A stretch of 64,000 bases of DNA from contig JAJEKB010021263.1 of assembly GCA_022393335.1 (NCBI GenBank), forward strand, positions 1,633,227-1,697,226. Reading direction: 5' to 3'. The notes under the pieces were generated by a model that was not told where the DNA came from, did no database searches, and worked only from the letters and a program-made list of their open reading frames with translations. This document shows, piece after piece, positions 56,901 to 64,000 of this stretch. The translations under genes and the position numbers were made by a program. Each line of letters opens with the position of its first letter. The stretch's first letter is position 1. The stretch comes from Macrotrachela quadricornifera (taxonomy: Eukaryota; Rotifera; Eurotatoria; Philodinida; Philodinidae).

Positions 56901-57981
56901 ACTGATAAAAAAATGGTGCATTTAACAAAAGAGTTTCTCTAGACATCTCTTTATGATTATAAAGCTTCAACATGGCTCTATCATTGATTAAAAGATTTAG
57001 CTCGTTGGCTCAAGTCATAACAGAGATATTCTTGTGTTTTGCTCGGCGAAGTGATTGTTGTGTCACTTTGTATATTGTTTTTTTCTCAATCTATGAAAAA
57101 TGCAACTTTTATATTGTCATCAAGAGTGATACTTAACAAAGGGTTTCTCTAGACATATCTTTGTGCATATAAACTCTAAATATGCTCTATCGCTGGTAAA
57201 AACGCAGGCCAGTTTTATCGACATCTGGTGTAGATACTTGCATTTCTTGTCTGGGTGTTACTTATAGGCCACCCTCTATATATCTACATGTATGATAACC
57301 GGGCGGTTCTTAATTTTTAGAAATAAACATCATATACACGAAGATCATAGTACACCTCTAATACATTTATTTATAGAGATATATAAAAAAAAGAAACAGA
57401 CCATCTAAGACATAAAAAGCTTTATTAACACGCTAATATACTATATTGTTCATTTTTCGCTTTTTTTATTATCGAATGTAACTAAAAATAATGTAGTTTT
57501 TCTTTTTTTATCGATAACATATGAGTTTATTACTGCTATTTAATGAATTAATTATTGCTCATGTAATAATATAAAATTGCTCAAATAACATTTTTTTATT
57601 GCTCATGAATTATTGCTAAATTGTATTTTACATAGTGTTTATTCTAATAATTTTATTGCTCAAATAAATACTGGCCAAAAAATATTCTGTTCTGTATTCA
57701 TTAATACTTAAGTAAAAAGTGACTTACCTAATATTTAAATGTTGTTTTTCAATTGTTTGAATATTATAGACAATATCATGAAATAAATCTGTTGCGTCGG
57801 ATTCATCTTCTTCATCATACAATTCAGTTTCACTTCGATGTTCGATCATTACAGTATGATTTGAAAACACGATAATGATTGCTACACATGGTGACAATCC
57901 TTTGGTTCCTAATTCACCTGTCGATGCATAAGCATATTTTTGTATACCGACATCATAGATAGCATTTAATGAGAATGTCAT
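53987..57981 (-). CDS. NTAN1-like protein (N-terminal Asn amidohydrolase-like), tentative
   Basis: Exons on the minus strand are 57728-57981, 54341-54780 and 53987-54162, joined in phase to give 289 residues, close to the roughly 310 of NTAN1. Cys32 in LSPCVAIIIVFSNHTVMIEH fits the position and surroundings of the NTAN1 nucleophile (Cys before a hydrophobic strand and a His-containing turn). YVFIIGGCHSETRKSFQD (86-103) resembles the VGGF-x-D-x-R segment followed by a helix in that family. NTAN1 converts N-terminal Asn to Asp in the N-degron pathway. The match rests on two motifs and general layout, so it could instead be a rotifer-specific protein. The first intron is 2.95 kb and almost wholly occupied by nested repeats; the second is 178 bp. 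Confidence 0.5.
55348..55604. repeat. Foldback repeat, about 257 bp
   Basis: Left arm 55348-55450 and right arm 55490-55604 are complementary. Landmarks are GCAGACTATGTGATTAAAAC against TCCTAATCACATAGTCTGAA, and TTATTTAAATACAAA against TATATTTGAATAAG. It ends a few bases before the TA-flanked element that follows. Confidence 0.65.
55610..56524. mobile_element. TA-flanked long-inverted-repeat element (mariner-like MITE)
   Basis: Ends read CATAGGTCAGTCAAAAAGTT in both directions (55610-55629 and the complement at 56505-56524) and are flanked by TA on each side, as for Tc1/mariner insertions. AGGTCAGTCAAAAAGTTCTG also resembles mariner termini. The inverted repeat continues inward for about 295 bp on each side (to about 55905 and from about 56232), leaving a spacer of roughly 325 bp. 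There is no transposase frame, so it is non-autonomous. Confidence 0.75.
56775..57220. repeat. Three copies of a roughly 95-bp unit, one inverted
   Basis: Plus-orientation copies lie at about 56915-57015 and 57125-57220, each with TTAACAAA-G-GTTTCTCTAGACAT followed by a CTCTATC block. An inverted copy lies at about 56775-56870, recognised by its complement words (GATAGAGGCATATT and ATTAAGTATCACT). The unit may be part of the body of the surrounding large element. Confidence 0.5.
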
Positions 57982-58897
57982 ATTATTAAACGAATATTTT
58001 TCTTGGAAAAAATATCTGAAATGTAGATATGTATAATGAAAAAGGAACGATCATTTAAAAGCAAATAGTAAGGTGATATAAAAAAATTCGATAAATTTAC
58101 TTTTACATCAGCTTGCAATATAAAGAAAGAAGAAAGAAAGAAAAGAAACATGTGTATATGTGCATTTATATCAAAATGAGAAAAAGTCATCCTAATATAT
58201 TTGATTATATATTTCATTATTTTTCGCTTGTCCTTATGCATAGAAGATATGTGAATGACCAGCATGGAGATAACAATGCCTGAGCAATAGAAAATTATTC
58301 TTCTATATTCTTTTGTCGTCTATGACTAATAATAAATTCACAAGAAAAAGAAAGAGAGAATGTAAATATAGTTTGTTATAATGATTTTTCATTCTTTCTT
58401 TATACAGGTTAGAAAAACAGACGTCAGGGCATACAAGATCGTATCTATACAAGTTTTTTCGTCTGATGATATCTCTAAATCACATATAAAGTATCTTATT
58501 GTCTGATTTTTTTAATAAGATTTCGTGTGATTTCAATCCCTACTTAGGAACACATATGGCGAAAAACATAAGTAGGAATGATTTCAGGAAACAAAATCAC
58601 TTTTCTACTAGTACAGATTTCCCTTCATAAGTCAGATATCCCTTGGAGAAATTTTCTAACTAACCTTATAAAATGATATTCATTATTTTATTGTTTTCTT
58701 TAATTGAATCAAATATCTTTTCCAATAAAAAAAAATGTCGGTAGAAAATAATTCCGTCCAGAAAAACAGACGATTATATATTTTTCTTTTGACTGTTGTT
58801 TCTGAAAAGGATAGATGATGTATATAAATACGAATAGTTGATTCACAATTGAATAGAGAGAATAAATATCTTTTTTAACAGTGCTTTTCGACATACA
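57982..58897. other. Divergent promoter region
   Basis: Lies between the starts of the NTAN1-like gene (minus) and the F-box gene (plus). No coding sequence seen. A TATA-like element at 58821-58830 is listed separately. Confidence 0.4.
58821..58830 (+). promoter_or_regulatory. TATA-box-like TATATAAATA before the F-box gene
   Basis: Identical in sequence and in distance to the ATG (67-68 bp) to the element before the PPC-domain gene at 41211-41220. The following sequence up to 58898 would be a short leader. Confidence 0.45.
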
Positions 58898-61713
58898 ATG
58901 ATGACAACAATGAAATCTATTGAATATTTACCGAACGAAATTTGGTTATTATTTATGAGTTTTCTTTCGCCAATCGATCTTTACAGAGCATTAGCTGGTC
59001 TTAATCATCGTATTAATGATTTACTTTCTTCTATGACTCCACGCCCAGTTCTCGATACATCTCAATGTCCTGGTGACAGAATATGTTTTTCTGATCTGTT
59101 TCAATTAATCGAAGGAAAAGATATTTGGTCACAATTTCTACGTTCTTCGATCGATACAATTCGTCTTTGTGGAACACTTGTTAGCGATGCACTTTGTAAC
59201 CATTATCAATCTCCAGAACAATTTTTTTCAGATCAAACTTTTTCACATCTATTTCCTTCACTTCGCCGATTGTATATATCAGGGAAAGCTGCTAAACAAA
59301 TCAAAATATCACAATTGTTTATTCCATTGTTGACAACACTTCGTGATATTCATTTCGTATTAGATGCACCTATGGATAGTTCATCGTATTATAAAGTGGT
59401 GAATGGTTTTACTGATCATGAGTTATCATTTTATCGTATGGTATTTGATGTTGAAGATGGTAAGTTTGTGAAAATAATTTCCATCTTCTTAACTTAAGAG
59501 AAAGATTCGTTCTTCCCCAAATTGATAAAACAATACACTAAATAATCTAAGTAACAAGGAGCATCAAAGACTGATATAAGGGGAACGAAAGAGCGTGAAC
59601 ATTATCATATCGTTGATCTGATTAAATATTCATATGTTTCAATTCTTTTTAGACAACATTAAAGAATGTTATGATGCAAAAGAATATGAATGGAAACGAA
59701 TGTATTTACCAAATACTGTTTATATATAACTCTATATCAAGAGATTAGATGATCTATTCAATCTTCTTGATGTTCAATCATTACCCATTCTTGATCATCT
59801 GAGTATTAGTTTTATTAAACGTCGTCTCAAAAATGATTTAAAAATGATAAATATTAACAATATAACAAGTCGTTTACGCTCTCTCAAACTTAGTTACATG
59901 TCAATGAACGATCTTCTTATCTTCTTTTCATTCGTTCATTTACCTCTACTCAAACAACTAATATTGATTGATATTCATGATAATTGTAAGTTTAATAAAC
60001 AAATATTTAGATTCAATTTCTAACTAAAAATTACGACTTGTTTTTTGAAAATTTAGCACTTAATCGTCTGGACAATTTTCAAAAATATTTTGAGTCAAAG
60101 AAAAATCTTCCTGCTCTTTGTCCATCATCTTTTCGATTTCTACTTCGTTTTCCTGGTGAACTCGAAAATGAATGGAATAAATATCATTATTCGCAATGGC
60201 CGCTTGATGTTGCCAACATTGATCATTGTCTTGAAGAGCAACGTTTATGTCCTATAACATACTATCATTCACGAACACCATCAATATCCAAGAAATATTC
60301 TCTTCTTATTTTTACTCGTGCATCTCTGCCTTTCCATCGAAAGATACACAATTACTCTATTGCAATGAAACTCAAACAAACGCTATCAACATCATCAATT
60401 GAATGGACTTGCGATTATCTTGATAATTCGGAACAAATTTTTGAGGTTTTGTCAAAGTTTGGGACCATAAAGAAACTTCAATTTAGAAAATGGGCTGGAA
60501 CGAAATTGCAAAATGTATGTGAAAATCTTATTATTCGAACAGAATTGAGAAAAAATATTCTAAGTTATTGATATGTATATCTGAATTGATCTTTTTCTCA
60601 TATTATTAACCACAGTATTTGAGTTTCTTTTACAACTCAAACATTGTATGAGGAGAAAAAAGAAATTCAATCATGCAGAAATAAATAAAAGAAATGACTA
60701 TATCTCTGTTAGCTGTTTGAAAAATTGACTGTACTTCAGTGGTAAGAGGACTGTATTGCATCTTATCGTGTGCGAAAAGTTCCTCGTTGAGCAAAATTCA
60801 TATTGATCTTTGAATATACTTTTATTTTTAGATTGTTACTAAACTTGTTGTCTTTTCATCACCATCCAATAGACTTCAATTGGATCAACTTCGTTCACTC
60901 GTATTTTTCACAGCTGAAAATTCAACTAGTTTCCTTGTCAAATCGCAGAAACAATTTTGTCTTCGTGTAATTCTTTTAGCAACAAGGCAACTTGTTAAAT
61001 TAACTACCAATTGGAATTATATCATGAATATAGATTTAAATTGTGCTAGTGAATATTCTTCTGTCTCACCTCTTCTTAATTTACGTCATTTACATTTGCG
61101 ACATTTCAAAAGAGATGGTAATTTATAGTTGTCAACACTTCGATAACATAAAAACATGAGTTTATTTAAAATATTTAATATTAATTTCAATTGTAAAGTG
61201 AGGACTATTATAAATATGATTGATTTGAATTGTTAGTCATTGCTTGATCTTATGAAGAGTATTATAACAGATTTCATCGTTAAATTCAAACTTACTCTTT
61301 CATTTATAAAAGGACTAAGAAAATATCTTACATGATGATATTATCTGAATAAAAACAATCAATTTCATTTTCTTTTTTTAGAATCAATAAATTTATTACA
61401 ACTGATCGACAAATCTCTATTATCGAAATTATTCCCACAACTTACTATATTCTGGTCAAGTGGATGTAATATACCTCTTGACGAAAATTTCGCCAAATTA
61501 GTAATATTGATTGCTATCCATTTTGAAAAACTCACTGAAATGATCATTAACAAAGACTCTTCTTATCGAGATTTAGGCATTAATGGTCATGATTTATTAT
61601 ATACTCAACAACGTTATGTTGAAAACTTATTAAGAAATGCTCAAAAATTTCACGACCGGAATCGCATGAGTATTCGTTGGACTAAGTTTCCTGAATTGCG
61701 CATCTGGTTATAA
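58898..61713 (+). CDS. F-box protein gene with one in-frame stop
   Basis: Five exons, 58898-59459, 59653-59985, 60057-60514, 60832-61117 and 61382-61713, join in phase to 657 codons. Residues about 8-45 are an F-box (IEYLPNEIWLLFMSFLSPID, then LYRALAGLNHRI), the segment that binds Skp1 in SCF ubiquitin ligases. The rest is an irregular leucine-rich region (HLFPSLRRLYISG, LKLSYMSMNDLL, LLNLRHLHLRHF, FPELRIWL), probably the substrate-binding part. Exon 2 carries TAA at 59727-59729 between VYI and LYIKRLDDLF, with family-like sequence on both sides. The copy is therefore either a very recent pseudogene, a sequencing error, or truncated to about 212 residues with the F-box kept. The other four exons are intact. 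Bdelloids carry many such genes. Confidence 0.7.
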
Positions 61714-61964
61714 ATAATATTCTTCTTGATTAATAAAATGAGGTACTAGATTGTATTGTAGACATACTCTTTTCTTGAATAAACTATATTGGTAGCAAAT
61801 TTCTCAAACAAAATCTTACGTGCACTTATAAGAAGTATCTAAAAAATTGTCAACTGCTGACAATGAATATATAGAACTATGCGTTTTTGCTGTTAATACA
61901 ATTGATTCAGAAGATCGGTTGATTGCATTTGAAGATTCTGTATAGCTCTTACCTGTTTCTAGGA

Positions 61965-62152
61965 GATGCATTCCAAACGGTAGATCCGACAGGAAACTAT
62001 CGGATTTCACGTCAAAACGCAGCGGAATTCGCAGGATTTCAAGGAAAAACCGATCGAAACCGATTCGACTTTCATTAGAATCTCAACAAACGGATTCCGC
62101 CACGGATTGATCGGAAAGGATTCGATCGATTTCTGTCCGATCCACATCTCCG
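61965..62152. repeat. Island of GGATTCCG/GATCGG-type words
   Basis: Words such as GATCCGAC, CGGATTTCA, CGGAATTCGC, CCGATCG, CGGATTCCGC and GGATTGATCGG alternate in both orientations. The right edge GTCCGATCCACATCTCCGAC and the left edge GGAGATGCATTCC share an inverted GGAGATG word, which may mark diverged terminal repeats. No coding sequence. Confidence 0.45.
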
Positions 62153-62564
62153 ACACTATGAAAAGTAGTTAGATCGAGTCACAGTAAAACGTCGAAAAAT
62201 GTCCCAATCCGACACGAAATGACCTGTTTTTGTCCAATACCTGTACTTAATTCCAGTGTTAGCCGATAATCAGTTCATGCACTCGAATGTATTCGTTATA
62301 TTTCATTATATTTCGTGAATTTCGACCGGATTTTCTTCAAACCCATCTGATTCAAAGACTATTTCTCTACATTGCATTGGATTCGGCGTAAATTCACAGT
62401 AACATTATATTCAATTGCTACTTACTGAAGACCTAGTATATCCTAATAAGTGCGTAACACTACAAATTTTCGGCAATTTGCTGCAAAAAATGGTGGTAAC
62501 CAACAACGTGATGACTAATTTCCGCAAAATTAATCACAAAAACACCGTATTTAGCAAAGATTAC

Positions 62565-62735
62565 TTTGGAATCCATGAAGATTACCATGAAATATACTAC
62601 GATTACCCCGTAATACAGCCAGATTACCTTGTAATACACAAGGATTACACTGCAATCTGCATGGATTACTTATTGTTACGCTGCAATCCACTAAGGTACG
62701 AAATATTACCATGTAATCCACAATGACTACGAAGA
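62565..62735. repeat. Island of GATTAC/GTAAT words
   Basis: The word GATTAC recurs about seven times every 20-25 bp, usually followed by a short spacer and its complement-like GTAAT or GCAAT (for example GATTACCCCGTAATA and GATTACCTTGTAATAC). Possible outer inverted repeats are CACTACAAATTTTCG near 62458 and the complement of CGAAGATTTTTCGTG near 62729. This gives a chain of small potential hairpins. Confidence 0.5.
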
Positions 62736-63308
62736 TTTTTCGTGATGTCGATCTTAAAAGTGCCACTTGTATTTATAGACTAATCTCAGGGAAACAAAAC
62801 GGTGAATGTAATCTGAATAGATTACGGATCACTGAATTAGGGAAACTTTTTATTGTAAGAGAGATTAATAGTGGGAGTGAAGGTTGTAGTGTGGATTGGT
62901 TGCATATTGGAATGCGGTTTGTGGGGATTTGGATCATGTGTAATGGGTGAGGATGAATTGCAGCATTTAAATTTGTGTGTTTGTATGTTGATTGAAGATA
63001 GGAACTGAATTATGTTTGAGTATAGTAGTAAAATAAATTTGAGATAGGGTTGTTATGATGACGGATTTGATTGTACATGGTTAGAAATAATATTGTTCTA
63101 GGGGATAACGCTATAATTGTAAATAGAACACATAATGAATTTTATACCAAATGAAAGCCCGTCAAAAACAGGATCTATTGATATTAAACAGAATGGATCA
63201 TTAACATTTTTTAGTGTCGAATTTAAATTAGTTTTAGAAATATTACACTTGATCCAGTAAAAAAATAGATGTCAATATTATAAACACGAAATAAGCAAAT
63301 TTTTGCCA

Positions 63309-63793
63309 CATGTCTTCATATAGTTCGATAGAACTCGTCGAGCTCTTCAAAACTGTGCATATCAAAACGTTTTTAAATTCATTTTCAGAAATAAAAGATT
63401 TAAAAAAACTAGTTGGAAAATCATGGAAAATGTTAAAAAACATATCGTTTCCATGTGAATGAAAAAAATCAACTTTTCAGCAAAGTCATCTAGTTTTCTT
63501 TATTTTTATAATGATAGACGTTTTGTGATGCAACTCTCAGATACAGCAGAGAAAATTGCATCTATTGAGCATGTTTCGAAATGTTCATGGGTGTAAAAAT
63601 AAAGAAAACTAGATGACTCTGCTAAAAGGTTCATTGTTTTCATTCACTTGAAAACAATATGTTTTTTAACATTTTCCATGATTTTTCAACTAGTTTTTTT
63701 AAATCTTTTATTTCTGAAAATGAATTTAAAAACGTTTTGATATGCACAGTTTTGAAGAACTCGACGAGTTCTATCGAACTATATGAAGACATG
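63309..63793. mobile_element. Foldback element with arms of about 200 bp
   Basis: The left arm (63309-63510) starts CATGTCTTCATATAGTTCGA and the right arm (63594-63793) ends with its complement. Other matching landmarks are AAAACTGTGCATATCAAAAC against GTTTTGATATGCACAGTTTT and TCATCTAGTTTTCTTTATTT against AAATAAAGAAAACTAGATGA. The arms are nearly identical and the spacer is about 83 bp. No coding sequence. Apparent reading frames on the two arms are mirror images of the same DNA. Confidence 0.8.
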
Positions 63794-64000
63794 CCCAGGT
63801 CTATCAAAACGGTATCGTTTGCGAACCGAAAACGAACCGTAAAAGTGATCAAAACGGGATCTTTACGGTAGTATACCGAATCGATTCGGGCCATTTTCGG
63901 TCCGTTCGAACCCGTATTTCCTGGCACAGAAATACGCACCGTATTGTATCCGTATGGTAAACGCACTGTATTTGGTCGTTTTCTCTCCGTTTACGGATAA
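63794..64000. repeat. Island of CGGTA/ACCGT-type words, cut by the window end
   Basis: G+C-richer sequence with repeated GAACCG, CGGTATACCG-like, CCGTATT, CCGTAT and TTTACGG words in both orientations, adjoining the foldback at 63309-63793. The vocabulary (TTTACGG, CCGTAT, ATACGG) overlaps that of the island at 17600-17735. The right limit is outside the window. Confidence 0.45.

Larger units (their letters stand above)
54978..57670. mobile_element. Large element with inverted arrays of GAGCAAT words, filling intron 1
   Basis: The left end reads TATTTAATTGAGCAATAA and the right end, in complement, TATTTATTTGAGCAATAA. Inside the left end the word GAGCAATA or a variant recurs about six times in 110 bp (54987-55100). 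The complement ATTGCTC recurs about five times inside the right end (57547-57661). Paired inverted arrays at both ends are what subterminal repeats of a DNA transposon look like. I could not identify a target duplication. The body holds other nested repeats and no coding sequence. Confidence 0.65.
61714..63308. other. Intergenic with two islands of self-complementary words
   Basis: No gene supported. A 41-codon frame at about 63136-63261 has plausible composition but no context. The two G+C-richer islands at 61965-62152 and 62565-62735 are listed separately. Confidence 0.4.

Noticed and set aside
58382..58680. Search for CRISPR-like or operon-like arrangements in this window
   Set aside because: The window is eukaryotic in structure; no regularly spaced repeat array with unique spacers was seen anywhere.
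63243..63966. Mirror reading frames on opposite strands near the right end
   Set aside because: They are the two arms of the same foldback element read on opposite strands, not genes.

Overview
The window looks like nuclear DNA of a small invertebrate, most probably a bdelloid rotifer of the Rotaria type. It is strongly A+T-rich. Genes are split by mostly short GT-AG introns of about 50-90 bp. The gene set (F-box proteins, a secreted NHL-repeat protein, a very large SecA-like/VWA protein, EGF-repeat and glycogenin genes) is one I associate with bdelloids. No sequence comparison was run, so the organism call is inference. All exon boundaries come from reading frames and splice signals, without transcript evidence.

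Left third (1-19 kb): mostly accessory DNA. It holds the 3' end of a gene at the left edge, a broken Rossmann-fold oxidoreductase gene interrupted by a GGAGTT-rich insertion, a decayed multicopy gene, and a dense set of non-autonomous transposons. The best defined are a hAT-like element with a perfect 8-bp target duplication (7741-9901), a Helitron (13556-14274), and a piggyBac-like TTAA element containing a long hairpin (14516-15560). Several foldback elements and two dispersed repeat families are also present. One six-exon gene (10385-15766) survives here, with a 3.6-kb last intron filled by three of these elements.

Middle (19.5-34 kb): a secreted NHL-repeat gene, an intronless GNAT acetyltransferase, and on the opposite strand an intronless 9.56-kb reading frame for a 3187-residue protein. 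That protein combines a C48/Ulp1-like N-terminus that appears to have lost its catalytic residues, a P-loop GTPase-like domain, about 1700 residues of helical/coiled-coil sequence, a SecA-type DEAD motor with both helicase halves, and a C-terminal von Willebrand A domain. It is the most striking gene in the window.

Right half (38.7-61.7 kb): a compact run of ordinary genes. These are a membrane protein with Cys-rich ectodomain, a four-helix membrane protein, a PPC/DUF296 protein, an enoyl-CoA isomerase-like protein, glycogenin, a secreted EGF-repeat protein, an NTAN1-like protein whose first intron is almost entirely a nested transposon, and an F-box gene with one in-frame stop.

Right end (61.7-64 kb): G+C-richer islands of short self-complementary words and another foldback element. 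The recurring theme is that introns and intergenic spaces carry inverted-repeat elements, several with arrays of short subterminal words that differ in sequence from element to element.
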